A DNA stretch of 30,464 nt from JAGXLC01 sp964585385 (GTDB lineage: Bacteria; Bacteroidota; Bacteroidia; Bacteroidales; UBA12077): NCBI GenBank assembly GCA_964585385.1, contig CAZPDP010000042.1:1-30464 (forward strand), given 5' to 3'. Position numbers and translations under genes: made by a program. The notes beneath the pieces were generated by a model. That model made no database searches. It had not been told where the DNA came from and saw nothing but the letters and a program-made list of their open reading frames with translations. Shown in pieces: positions 15,156 through 23,379 of this stretch; position 1 is the first letter of the stretch, and the number at the start of each line of letters is the position of its first letter.

Positions 15156-15788
15156 AGTAAAATTTCAGAAACACTTATTGCCGGAAAGGTTGATGAGTTA
15201 AAAAAACTTACTGAGGAAACCCTTAATTCAGGAGCTAATGCCGGAGACATTCTGAACAAAGGATTATTGCCTGGAATGGACACCGTCGGTCAAAAATGGA
15301 GAGACGGTGATATGTTCATGCCTGAAGTCTTGAGATGTGCCAAAGCCATGAGTAATTCCATGGATATTTTGAGGCCTCATTTGGCAGAGGGAGATATGGG
15401 TAATGCAGGTACCCTGGTTATAGGAACCGTTGCAGGAGATTTGCACGACATTGGTAAGGACCTGGCAGCTATGATGTTTGAAGGTGCTGGTTACAAGGTG
15501 ATTAATATAGGAATAGACCAGCCAAACGAAGCTTTTGTAAAAGCCGTTAAAGAGCATAAACCTACTGTTTTAGGTATGTCTGCCTTATTAACCACCACAA
15601 TGCCAAGAATGGGTGAAGTCATTAATTCTCTCAAAGAAGCCGGTATACGTGACCAGGTAGCTGTTATTATCGGAGGAGCACCTGTTACAGAAGAATTTGC
15701 TAATGAAATCGGAGCTGACCTCTATGCTCCTAATGCCGGTAGTGCTGTCGATATCACTAACGTGTATTTTGATAAGCAAAAGAGTTAA
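15141..15788 (+). CDS. Corrinoid protein of a methyltransferase system (MtbC/MtgC type)
   Basis: The 215-aa cytoplasmic protein carries a cobamide and shuttles a methyl group between substrate and pterin methyltransferases. An N-terminal helical cap domain (residues 1-85) includes GLLPGMDTVGQKWRDGDMFMPEVL. It is followed by a Rossmann B12-binding domain with DLHDIGKD, where His102 should be the lower cobalt ligand (DxHxxG motif), then GMSALLTTTMPRM and VIIGGAPVT. Length and layout fit the corrinoid partners of MttB-family enzymes. It is first in the plus-strand cluster, with two MttB-like genes next. Its start region is the predicted target of the RNA behind btuG. Confidence 0.93.
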   Translation: MSMDLSKISETLIAGKVDELKKLTEETLNSGANAGDILNKGLLPGMDTVGQKWRDGDMFMPEVLRCAKAMSNSMDILRPHLAEGDMGNAGTLVIGTVAGDLHDIGKDLAAMMFEGAGYKVINIGIDQPNEAFVKAVKEHKPTVLGMSALLTTTMPRMGEVINSLKEAGIRDQVAVIIGGAPVTEEFANEIGADLYAPNAGSAVDITNVYFDKQKS

Positions 15789-15815
15789 TTTTTTAATTCT
15801 CATAAAATTATTTGT

Positions 15816-15854
15816 CTTATTCTGAGCAATATATGGTTTGTTGCTCAGAATAAG
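15816..15854 (+). repeat. 14-bp hairpin between the corrinoid-protein and first methyltransferase genes
   Basis: CTTATTCTGAGCAA at 15816-15829 is matched perfectly by its reverse complement at 15841-15854 around an 11-base loop. Only ATTTTA follows, so it is a poor terminator. It is more likely an mRNA-stabilising or processing element that raises corrinoid protein over the downstream enzymes, or a partial terminator. Confidence 0.55.
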
Positions 15855-15904
15855 ATTTTACAGTTACGTTCAAACCTCTTTAAACAAAAAGGAAGGATAT
15901 TTCT

Positions 15905-17353
15905 ATGAAGATGAACCAAACCATTAATAAATCCACCCAATTTCGTGTACTTTCTGAAGATCAGATCGAACAGATTTTTTATTCTGCTCTGGAAGTTCTT
16001 GAAAGAACGGGAGGAAATATTTACCATGATGAAGCCCTGGAGCTGTTCAAAAACAGCGATGCGGTAGTTCGGGGTAATAATGTTCGAATCCCCACAACCA
16101 TGGTAGAAGAAGCCTTGAATTTTTATCCCCGGAAGATTAGTCTTAAAGGAAGGAATGGGAAGCGCTCCCTGCATCTGCAAAAAGATACCGTAGCATTTGG
16201 AACCGGTTCGGATTTGCCTTTTACTTATGACAGAGAAACAGGTAAAAGAAGAAGAACCACATATAAGGATGTCAATAATGCTGCGAAACTGGTGGATGCC
16301 TTATCGCACTACGACTTTTTTATGTCTCACGGAATCGTGAGCGATGCACCTAATCCACAAACATACGACCGTCATCAGTTCATGGCTATGCTTGATAATT
16401 GTACCAAACCTATGGTTCTTACCAGTGTAGATGGAGAAGGACTTGAAGATCTCTGGAAAATGGGTTGCCTGATTCAGGGTGGCGAGGAAGAGTTTAAACT
16501 GAATCCTTTATTCGTAGCCTATATTGAACCTATTTCTCCTCTGAAGAACGACAGAACTGCAGTTGAAAAGCTTCTTTTCGCTGCAGAAAAGAGGATACCG
16601 GCAATGTATACCCCGTGTCCAAGTTCATGTGCTACTGCCCCAGCCACAATTGCCGGGATGCTTGTTCAGTCGTTAACAGAGACGTTGCTTGCTACAGTAC
16701 TCTGCCACCTTAAAAATCCGGGAATGCCCCTGATTATGGGTGGAGTAACTACACTGCTTGATATGAAAAAATCCACTTATTCATATGGCGCCCCGGAATT
16801 GTCTTTGGCTTCTGCAGCCAATACGGATATTGCCAAGTGGCTTAACCTTATTATGTTCTCCACAGGAGGTTGCACCGATTCAAAGATTCTCGACGAACAG
16901 GCTGCTGCTGAGCAAATGATGAACCTTTTCTACGCTTATCTTTCCGGTGCCAACCTTGTTCATGATGTGGGATACATTGACCATGGTACCAATGCATCAC
17001 TGGAAAGCCTCGTTCTGAACCAGGAGATGATGGGAATGGTAAAACAGTTCGGTAAAGGAATTAACACAGATGACGATCACCTGGCTCTGAATCTTATTGA
17101 GAAACAGGGGCCTGGTGGAGAATATGTTACAACAGATCACACTTTTGAATACTGGAAAGAATGGTATAGACCTGACCTTCAGGATAGAAGTGATTATGAG
17201 ACCTGGCAGAAGAATGGTTCCAAAACCATGGACCAGCGAGTAAAAGAACGAACTGATGAATTACTGAAAAACCATCAGCCAGAACCCATCGATGAAAAAT
17301 TGAAATCTGAACTGCATAAGATCATTGAAGATGCTGATAAAAGGCATTCTTAA
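15905..17353 (+). CDS. MttB-superfamily corrinoid methyltransferase, non-pyrrolysine, copy 1
   Basis: A 482-aa member of the trimethylamine methyltransferase (MttB, COG5598) superfamily. It would transfer a methyl group from a quaternary amine to the neighbouring corrinoid protein. Family segments seen include FRVLSEDQIEQIFYSALEVLERTG at the N-terminus, GTGSDLPFTYDRETGKRR, FVAYIEPISPL, YTPCPSSCATAP, YGAPELSLASAA, FSTGGCTDSK and LSGANLVHDVGYIDHG, then the C-terminal WKEWYRPDLQDRSDYETW. There is no in-frame amber codon, so it is not a pyrrolysine trimethylamine enzyme. It belongs with homologues such as glycine betaine methyltransferase MtgB, or those for proline betaine, carnitine and related compounds. 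AAAGGAAGG precedes the ATG. Glycine betaine is the favoured substrate from the neighbouring betaine genes; this is inference. Confidence 0.88.
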   Translation: MKMNQTINKSTQFRVLSEDQIEQIFYSALEVLERTGGNIYHDEALELFKNSDAVVRGNNVRIPTTMVEEALNFYPRKISLKGRNGKRSLHLQKDTVAFGTGSDLPFTYDRETGKRRRTTYKDVNNAAKLVDALSHYDFFMSHGIVSDAPNPQTYDRHQFMAMLDNCTKPMVLTSVDGEGLEDLWKMGCLIQGGEEEFKLNPLFVAYIEPISPLKNDRTAVEKLLFAAEKRIPAMYTPCPSSCATAPATIAGMLVQSLTETLLATVLCHLKNPGMPLIMGGVTTLLDMKKSTYSYGAPELSLASAANTDIAKWLNLIMFSTGGCTDSKILDEQAAAEQMMNLFYAYLSGANLVHDVGYIDHGTNASLESLVLNQEMMGMVKQFGKGINTDDDHLALNLIEKQGPGGEYVTTDHTFEYWKEWYRPDLQDRSDYETWQKNGSKTMDQRVKERTDELLKNHQPEPIDEKLKSELHKIIEDADKRHS

Positions 17354-17389
17354 TGGATTCATTCTTTCGAATCATTAAAAAATTTGACC

Positions 17390-18874
17390 ATGATACAACG
17401 AACAAATTATAAAGTACAAGAAAGTCCACATTTCCAGATTCTTTCTGAAGATCAGAAGGAGAAGATATACAATGGCATGATGCGGACTTTGCAGTATACT
17501 GGTGCTAATGTGCACCACGAGGGAGCAAGGGAAATTTTTAAAAAAGCCGGATGCAAAGTGGATGGTGTAAGAGTCTATTTCCCTCCCGAAGTAATCCTTC
17601 AGGCTTTATCCACCGTTCCCCCGGTTACGGAAGTTTTTCCCTGGGATGGTGATGAATCCAAGAAAATCACTATCGAAAAGAAACGAAGCTATTTTGGACC
17701 AGGTCCGACTCCCCCAAATTTTATTGACACAGAAACTTTAGAACGCAGGAAGTACATGCGCAAAGATGCGTCCCTGGTAGCCCGCGTTTGTGATGCACTC
17801 CCCAATATGGGTTATGTGCAGTCTTTAGGTTCCATCAGTGATGTAACCAATGGGTTGGCTGATGTTTATGAGTTTGCTGATATGGTGAGAAATACAACTA
17901 CACCCATTATGAGCTGGGCATTTGGTCGCGAAGGCGTGCATGAACAACACCGCATGGGCATTGCTATGGCCGGTGGTGAAGAAGAGTTTAAGGCCAGGCC
18001 CAATTTTATCTTTTACGGTGAACCGATTTCTCCCCTTGTAAGCGATTACCATGCAATTGACAAAGCTATGTATTGTGCGGAGCACCGTATTCCACAGGTC
18101 TACAGCCCATGCGCTATTGGAGGTGGAACGGTTCCTGCAACTCATGCCGGGCAACTGATAGTGGCACTGTCTGAATCAATGGTGGGAGTTATCGCTGCTC
18201 AGTTGATTAGCCCTGGAACCTGTGTGATTATTGGTGGCGTTCAGTCTATCCTGGACATGCGTTACTCTATTTATTCATACGGAGCTCCTGAATTGAGCCT
18301 TCTGAGTGCAGCTCACACCGAGGTTGTTCATTATTGCGGTTTGCCCATGTATTCTACTTCAGGTTGTACTGATACCAAAAAAATGGATATGCAGTCTGCC
18401 CTGGAAGCAAGCTTGTCAATCAATGCAGCTATGATGAGCGGTGCTAATTTCGTTCACGATAATGGGTATACAGAATCCGGCTTAACCGGTGATATTTTCC
18501 AGACTGTGATGGACGATGAGATCATCAGTATGGCAAGAGTGATTGAACGTGGTGTAGAGGTGAATAAAGAAACCCTGGCTGTGGATGTGATTGAAAACGT
18601 CGGGCCGGGTGGTCACTATCTTTACGAAGACCATACAATGAACCACTTCAGAGAATACTGGATGCCCACTCTAATGGACAGAAACAGTTATGAAAACTGG
18701 CAGGAGCAAGGTGAAAAGACACTCAAAGAAAGAGTTCTTGATAAAACAAGAGACCTGATAAAAAATCACGCAGGTCCGAGAGATAAAGTGCCTGCCAAAG
18801 CGGATGAGGAGATTGAAAAAATTCTCAAAGAATCTGAAGAACGAATCAAAAAAGAAGCGAAAACTAAAGCTTAA
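17390..18874 (+). CDS. MttB-superfamily corrinoid methyltransferase, non-pyrrolysine, copy 2
   Basis: A second MttB-family protein of 494 aa, clearly related to copy 1 but far from identical. Shared segments include FQILSEDQKEKIYNGMMRTLQYTGANVHHEG, YGEPISPL, YSPCAIGGGTVPATHAGQL, YGAPELSLLSAAHTE, YSTSGCTDTKKMD and MSGANFVHDNGY, with an ending FREYWMPTLMDRNSYENW. The ATG at 17390 is chosen; a TTG two codons earlier is possible. No Shine-Dalgarno sequence is present. No amber codon interrupts the frame. The gap after copy 1 is only 36 bases, and a terminator-like hairpin follows. The two copies could act on different methylated amines (for example betaine and dimethylglycine or proline betaine), or form a mixed complex. 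A charged C-terminal tail (about residues 455-494) is rich in Lys and Glu. Confidence 0.88.
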   Translation: MIQRTNYKVQESPHFQILSEDQKEKIYNGMMRTLQYTGANVHHEGAREIFKKAGCKVDGVRVYFPPEVILQALSTVPPVTEVFPWDGDESKKITIEKKRSYFGPGPTPPNFIDTETLERRKYMRKDASLVARVCDALPNMGYVQSLGSISDVTNGLADVYEFADMVRNTTTPIMSWAFGREGVHEQHRMGIAMAGGEEEFKARPNFIFYGEPISPLVSDYHAIDKAMYCAEHRIPQVYSPCAIGGGTVPATHAGQLIVALSESMVGVIAAQLISPGTCVIIGGVQSILDMRYSIYSYGAPELSLLSAAHTEVVHYCGLPMYSTSGCTDTKKMDMQSALEASLSINAAMMSGANFVHDNGYTESGLTGDIFQTVMDDEIISMARVIERGVEVNKETLAVDVIENVGPGGHYLYEDHTMNHFREYWMPTLMDRNSYENWQEQGEKTLKERVLDKTRDLIKNHAGPRDKVPAKADEEIEKILKESEERIKKEAKTKA

Positions 18875-18884
18875 TAAATTAAAA

Positions 18885-18920
18885 AAACAGAAAGCCGGGC
18901 TTTTTGCCGGTTTTCTGTTT
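18885..18920 (+). terminator. Hairpin after the second MttB-like gene
   Basis: AAACAGAAAGCCGG at 18885-18898 pairs with CCGGTTTTCTGTTT at 18907-18920 with a single G-U pair and an 8-base loop. It ends in UUU and sits between the MttB-like gene and the ASKHA gene. The minus-strand reading has the longer U-run. It probably lowers read-through from the corrinoid/MttB part into the following genes. Confidence 0.6.
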
Positions 18921-18945
18921 GTAACGTATTAAAACAGGAATAATA

Positions 18946-20958
18946 ATGAACCGCTACGTCATAGGAATTGATACAGGAGGAACCTTTACGGATGGAGTCT
19001 TGCTTGAGTACGACTCCAGAAAAGTGGTTTCTGCTGCAAAATCATTGACAACCAGGGATGACCTGAAGAAAGGCGTAATAAAGGTTCTGAAGAAACTCAA
19101 TATACGAAGCGATTTTGAGATAAAGCTCGTGGGAATATCCAGTACACTGGCAACCAATTCGGTTGCAGAAGGAAAGGCCAGGAAGGTGGCTTTGCTGTTG
19201 ATTGGTTATGACCGGGAGTTGTTAGAAGGGTACGGATTGAACAAGAAGCTATCTACAGAAGCGATTTCCTATTTTAATGGAGGACACAATGCACAGGGTG
19301 TGGAATTGGAGTCCCTTGACAAACAAGCAATAAAAGAGTGGGTTGAGGAAAATAAAGACAAGGTAGACGCCATTGCCATTTCAAGCTATTTTAGTCCGCT
19401 TAACCCGGAACATGAAGAAGAAGCTTTCAGAATAATTAAAGACTATTCCAATGTCCCTGTTGTAATGGGGCATCAATTATCCACAAAACTGGATTCTGTG
19501 AAAAGAGCTGCTACTGCTTCTATTAATGCTTCATTGGTTGCTGTTATGCAGGATTTTATTGAAGCAGTTCAGAATTCTCTTAAAGAACTCAAAATTAATG
19601 CTCCCCTGATGATTGTCAGAGGAGACGGAACTCTCATGCCTTATACAGATGCGGTTCAAAAGCCTGTTGAAACAGTGCTATCGGGTCCGGCAGCCAGTGC
19701 AATAGGAGGCCGGTTTCTCTCAAGAAATGGCAGCTCCCTTGTTATCGATATGGGAAGCACTACAACAGATATGGCGCTTGTTCAGGACTCAAGAGTTGTG
19801 GTTTCGGAAGAAGGAGCAAGGGTGGGAGAGACTGATACAGCCGTTGAGGCTGCCAGAATAAGAACTATCAGTGTAGGTTGCGACAGCCGAATTAGTTTTA
19901 ACGATAAGAAAGAAATTGAGATTGGCCCCGAAAGAGTAAGGCCTCTTTCACAGATTGCTCTTCACCACGAAAATGTAGCAAAAGAAATTGAATCCCTTCA
20001 AAATAGTACTGTTATACGCAAAAACTCTTATGACATTGAATACTGGTATCTTCACAAACCACTGCAAGATTCTGAGTATAATCAATTATCAGAGAAGCAG
20101 AAAATAGTAATTGATATCATTCAGAAGCCCAAAAGATTAACAGATATTCTTTCAGAAGCAGGGGTGTATCACCCTTCACACCTGGGAATGAACGATTTGA
20201 TTCAGCAGGGTAAGGTTGAATGTTCATCGCTGACCCCCTCTGACCTTTTGCATGTTGAAAAAGCCATGGACCTTTGGGACAGGGAAGTAGCTAAAATGGC
20301 CACGGATTATTACTGCAATGTTATGGGTTACGGGAGGAAAGACTTCATTGATGCAGTATTCAAGAAGATAATAGATGTTATTGTGGAAGAAATTATCATT
20401 TTCCTGGCCTGTCAGAATACCAATCCTTCAGATATGCCTGCTAATATTGATGGTGAATGGGGGAAATGGATGCTGCATGAAATCCTGTACAGCAATAATA
20501 ACTATTTGTCCATTGATGTGGACAGCAGGTATCCGGTAATTGGAACAGGCGCTCCGGCAAGGCATTTCTTAAAAGAGGCTGCCCGATTGGTTCATACCAA
20601 ATTTATTCTGCCTGAATACGCTGAAGTGGCTAATGCTGTGGGGGCTGTTTCCGGATCAATAACCGAGATCAGAGAAGCTATTGTTTTTATAAGAGAACAG
20701 GATGACCAATATGCTTACATAGTAAAACATGAAGGAAAAAGCAGGCATTTTGAGGAGTTTGTTGATGCCTGTGAATATGCCGAAGATAAAGTACGAAAGC
20801 TTTCAAGAGAAGCTGCCATTGGAGCGGGAGCATCCGATCCCTACATCGAAGTGGAGAAGAAAGTGGAGGGTTCTTTGACAAGGTATATTTCCAGAGCAAT
20901 TGGAAATCCGAAATTATCAAACAAGCAGGAATTCGAAGAAAAAGAGGTAGGTGTATGA
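18946..20958 (+). CDS. Hydantoinase/oxoprolinase-like ASKHA ATPase of the corrinoid cluster
   Basis: A 670-aa protein with the hydantoinase A N-terminal domain (GIDTGGTFTDGVLLEYDS, residues 6-23, a phosphate-binding loop). The Hydantoinase_A domain follows (NASLVAVMQDFIEAV; MIVRGDGTLMP; ETVLSGPAASAIGGR; VIDMGSTTTDMALV, the second phosphate loop) and then a C-terminal adenosine motif (VIGTGAPARHFLKEA). Between them, residues about 378-430 (LSEKQKIVIDIIQKPKRLTDILSEAG...) resemble a winged-helix insert. It has no cysteine-rich [4Fe-4S] domain, so it is not a standard RamA-type reductive activator. Yet it shares the ASKHA fold with those activators and sits where one would be expected. Its function is unknown; corrinoid activation or ATP-driven metabolism of a methylated amine are both possible. 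It overlaps the next gene by four bases (ATGA). Confidence 0.8.
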   Translation: MNRYVIGIDTGGTFTDGVLLEYDSRKVVSAAKSLTTRDDLKKGVIKVLKKLNIRSDFEIKLVGISSTLATNSVAEGKARKVALLLIGYDRELLEGYGLNKKLSTEAISYFNGGHNAQGVELESLDKQAIKEWVEENKDKVDAIAISSYFSPLNPEHEEEAFRIIKDYSNVPVVMGHQLSTKLDSVKRAATASINASLVAVMQDFIEAVQNSLKELKINAPLMIVRGDGTLMPYTDAVQKPVETVLSGPAASAIGGRFLSRNGSSLVIDMGSTTTDMALVQDSRVVVSEEGARVGETDTAVEAARIRTISVGCDSRISFNDKKEIEIGPERVRPLSQIALHHENVAKEIESLQNSTVIRKNSYDIEYWYLHKPLQDSEYNQLSEKQKIVIDIIQKPKRLTDILSEAGVYHPSHLGMNDLIQQGKVECSSLTPSDLLHVEKAMDLWDREVAKMATDYYCNVMGYGRKDFIDAVFKKIIDVIVEEIIIFLACQNTNPSDMPANIDGEWGKWMLHEILYSNNNYLSIDVDSRYPVIGTGAPARHFLKEAARLVHTKFILPEYAEVANAVGAVSGSITEIREAIVFIREQDDQYAYIVKHEGKSRHFEEFVDACEYAEDKVRKLSREAAIGAGASDPYIEVEKKVEGSLTRYISRAIGNPKLSNKQEFEEKEVGV

Positions 20959-21617
20959 ATACAATCATTGCATGCGGAAGCATAAAACCGGAACTGGAGA
21001 ATTTTAAGGATGACGATAAAAATATCGTGACAAGGTATTTGCCGCAGAATCTGCATCGAACACCACATAAAATGAAAGATATAATACAAAAGGTGGTAGA
21101 AAAAGCAGAGGAGGAAAGTGAAAACATAATTCTGGGATATGGTTTATGCTCAAATGGGGTTGTAGGAGTTAAGGCCCCCCGGCAAGGGTTATACATTCCC
21201 CGTGTGCACGATTGTATTGCTCTTTATCTTGGCAGCAGGGATAAGTATTTTAAAATTTTCAGTAAGTATCCCGGCACGTATCACCTGACAAAAAGCTGGA
21301 TTGATAATCAGAAAGATCCGCTGGGACTCGTGGAAAATGAGTATTCAGAAAGAGTGGGAAGAGAGCTGGCTGAGGAAACTATGAAGACAGAAATCCGGAA
21401 TTATAAATATATTAGTTATGTGAGTACATTGTCAGGTAATAATGATCATTACAGGCAAAGAGCAAAGGAAAACGCCGAATTCTTCAATAAAAAATTTGTT
21501 GAATATGAAGGGTCAAATGATTATTTCAGAAAAATACTTTATGGACCTTATGACGATAAAGACTTTATATATATAAAACCTAATCAGGAAATTACACAAA
21601 AAGAATTTTTAAAATAG
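20955..21617 (+). CDS. DUF1638 protein of the methyltransferase cluster
   Basis: A 220-aa protein of the DUF1638 family, which recurs beside MttB-type and corrinoid genes in anaerobes; no biochemical function is known to me. Conserved candidates for metal or cofactor binding are Cys7 in IIACGSI, Cys65 in GYGLCSNGVVG, and His85 and Cys87 in RVHDCIALYLGS. The start overlaps the upstream ASKHA gene (ATGA), so the two proteins are probably made in fixed ratio and may work together. There are no signal or membrane segments. Confidence 0.8.
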   Translation: MNTIIACGSIKPELENFKDDDKNIVTRYLPQNLHRTPHKMKDIIQKVVEKAEEESENIILGYGLCSNGVVGVKAPRQGLYIPRVHDCIALYLGSRDKYFKIFSKYPGTYHLTKSWIDNQKDPLGLVENEYSERVGRELAEETMKTEIRNYKYISYVSTLSGNNDHYRQRAKENAEFFNKKFVEYEGSNDYFRKILYGPYDDKDFIYIKPNQEITQKEFLK

Positions 21618-21629
21618 GAGGAAGATAAA

Positions 21630-22427
21630 ATGCAAATTGTTGGTGAGTTAATTAATGCAAGCCGAAAAAAAATCAGAAACGAAATCAAAGAAAAAAATTA
21701 CGATGAAATTGCCCGTGTAGCAAAGGAACAGGCAGAAAACGGAGCAGACTTTATTGATGTGAATGCAGGAATTTTTGTTGGAGAGGAAGAAGATTATGTA
21801 AAATGGTTGATTAATACAGTTCAGGAGAATGTTGATGAGCCCTGTTGTATTGACACCCCTGACCCGAAAGTGCTTGAAGAAGCAGTGAAGGTTCATAAAG
21901 GAACTCCTATGCTTAATTCCATATCGCTTGAGTCTGACAGATGGAATAAAATGATTCCCGTTCTGAGAGGAACAGATATGAAAGTGATTGCTTTATGCAT
22001 GAGCGATGAAGGCATGCCCTATACCAAAGACGACAGGATGAAAATTGCAGATAAACTGGTTAATGGTCTGTTGCAAAATGATGTTAAACTGGAAAATATA
22101 TATGTTGATCCGCTTGTTCAGCCAATCGGTTCAGGCGACAAGTTTGGCGTAGAGTTCCTGAATACAATTGAAGCAATTAATGAGAAATTTCCTGGAATCC
22201 ATACAATTTGCGGATTGTCAAATATTTCGTATGGTATTCCCAAACGCAAATTTGCCAATCAGACTTTTATGGTTATGGCGATTACCAAAGGTTTGGATTC
22301 TGCTATCATGAATCCCATGGATAAAAAGATGATGGCAAACATTATTGCTACTGAAACGTTGCTTGGAAGGGATCCTTTCTGTGAAAAATATATGAATTCC
22401 TTCCGCGAAGGAATGTTCGAGTTTTAA
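21630..22427 (+). CDS. Methyltetrahydrofolate:corrinoid methyltransferase (MtgA/MtvA/AcsE-like)
   Basis: A 265-aa TIM-barrel pterin-binding enzyme that should move the methyl group between the corrinoid protein and tetrahydrofolate. Signatures are the N-terminal GELINASRKKIRNEI, ADFIDVNAGIF, the DTPDPKVLEEAVKVHKGTPMLNSISLE segment, YVDPLVQPIGSG and CGLSNISYGIPKRKFANQTFMVMA, as in AcsE and the pterin-binding domain of MetH. AGGAGG precedes the ATG. The gene lies 12 bases after DUF1638 and 43 bases before the sarcosine/dimethylglycine methyltransferase. It closes the route amine to corrinoid to methyl-THF, which can feed MetE or oxidation/acetogenic branches. Confidence 0.9.
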   Translation: MQIVGELINASRKKIRNEIKEKNYDEIARVAKEQAENGADFIDVNAGIFVGEEEDYVKWLINTVQENVDEPCCIDTPDPKVLEEAVKVHKGTPMLNSISLESDRWNKMIPVLRGTDMKVIALCMSDEGMPYTKDDRMKIADKLVNGLLQNDVKLENIYVDPLVQPIGSGDKFGVEFLNTIEAINEKFPGIHTICGLSNISYGIPKRKFANQTFMVMAITKGLDSAIMNPMDKKMMANIIATETLLGRDPFCEKYMNSFREGMFEF

Positions 22428-22470
22428 TTCCAAATAATAGGTTATACTGACTAAAAACGAGGAGGTTATT

Positions 22471-23307
22471 ATGTCTGATAAAAAATATTCCAAAGAAGTA
22501 GAAGTAGCGCGAGAATATTATAATAGTGAAGATGCCGATAATTTTTACTACAGAATATGGGGCGGTGAAGATCTTCATCTTGGAATTTACGACTACCCCG
22601 AAGAAGATATTTATACTGCCAGTAGAAGAACTATCGACCGGATGGCAAGTTATGCAGATAAAATAGACGAGAACACCAGAATCATTGATTTAGGTGGCGG
22701 TTTCGGTGGTTCTGCCAGGCACCTTGCCAAAAAGTTCGGTTGCCAGGTTGTTGTGATCAATCTGAGTGAAGCAGAAAATGAACGGGGCAGAAAGATGAAC
22801 AAAGAACAGGGATTAGACCATCTGATTGATATTATTGATGGGAGTTACGACGATGTTCCCTACGATGATAATTCATTCGATATTGTCTGGTCCGAAGATG
22901 CTATTCTGCACAGTGATGACAGGGAGAAAGTCATGAAGGAAGCAGTCAGGGTTCTTAAACCCGGAGGCGACCTGATATTTACAGATCCAATGCAAACAGA
23001 TGATTGCAACGAAGAAGTACTTCAGCCTGTTTACGATCGCATCATGCTTTCTTCTCTAGGCTCTCCGGGATTTTACAGGGAGACTTGTAAGAAACTGGGG
23101 CTTGATGAAAAAGCTTTTGAAGAAATGCCGGAGCAACTTATAAATCACTATTCAAGAGTATTGAGAGCTACAGAAGAGAATGAAGATAAAATAAAAGATT
23201 ATGTTTCAGAGGAATACAGGGAAAATATGAAAAATGGTCTCAAACACTGGATTAAAGGTGGAAAAGAAGGCAACCTAACATGGGGTATTTTCCATTTTAA
23301 GAATTAA
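22471..23307 (+). CDS. Sarcosine/dimethylglycine N-methyltransferase (SAM-dependent)
   Basis: A 278-aa class I methyltransferase that should convert sarcosine and dimethylglycine to glycine betaine with SAM. The N-terminus AREYYNSEDADNFYYRIWGGEDLHLGIYD is the signature of the SDMT group known from halophiles. It is followed by ASRRTIDRMAS and SAM motif I DLGGGFGGSARHLA from residue 73, then WSEDAILHSDDREKVMKEAVRVLKPGG. Together with the GSMT-like gene at 466 the full glycine-to-betaine path is present. GAGGAGG precedes the ATG. It lies directly behind a corrinoid demethylation system, an unexpected pairing of opposite reactions. A related substrate, such as another N-methylated amino acid, cannot be excluded. 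Confidence 0.87.
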   Translation: MSDKKYSKEVEVAREYYNSEDADNFYYRIWGGEDLHLGIYDYPEEDIYTASRRTIDRMASYADKIDENTRIIDLGGGFGGSARHLAKKFGCQVVVINLSEAENERGRKMNKEQGLDHLIDIIDGSYDDVPYDDNSFDIVWSEDAILHSDDREKVMKEAVRVLKPGGDLIFTDPMQTDDCNEEVLQPVYDRIMLSSLGSPGFYRETCKKLGLDEKAFEEMPEQLINHYSRVLRATEENEDKIKDYVSEEYRENMKNGLKHWIKGGKEGNLTWGIFHFKN

Positions 23308-23330
23308 TATGTGAAAAGTAAATTAATTAT

Positions 23331-23338
23331 TAATTTTG
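23331..23338 (+). promoter_or_regulatory. Possible -7 element (TAATTTTG) for ahcY
   Basis: TAATTTTG fits TAnnTTTG and lies 42 bases before the ahcY start. The -33 position has TATG instead of TTTG. It would let ahcY-metK be expressed apart from the methyltransferase genes, in line with the housekeeping role of AhcY. Confidence 0.35.
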
Positions 23339-23379
23339 AACACTTTAACAACAATTATTAACAATAAAAATTATAACAA

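Noticed and set aside
17384..17389. TTG start for the second MttB-like gene
   Set aside because: An ATG follows two codons later in the same frame and no ribosome-binding sequence favours the TTG.
15905..18874. Pyrrolysine-containing trimethylamine methyltransferase
   Set aside because: Both frames run to full family length without an internal TAG, and no pyl genes are in the window.
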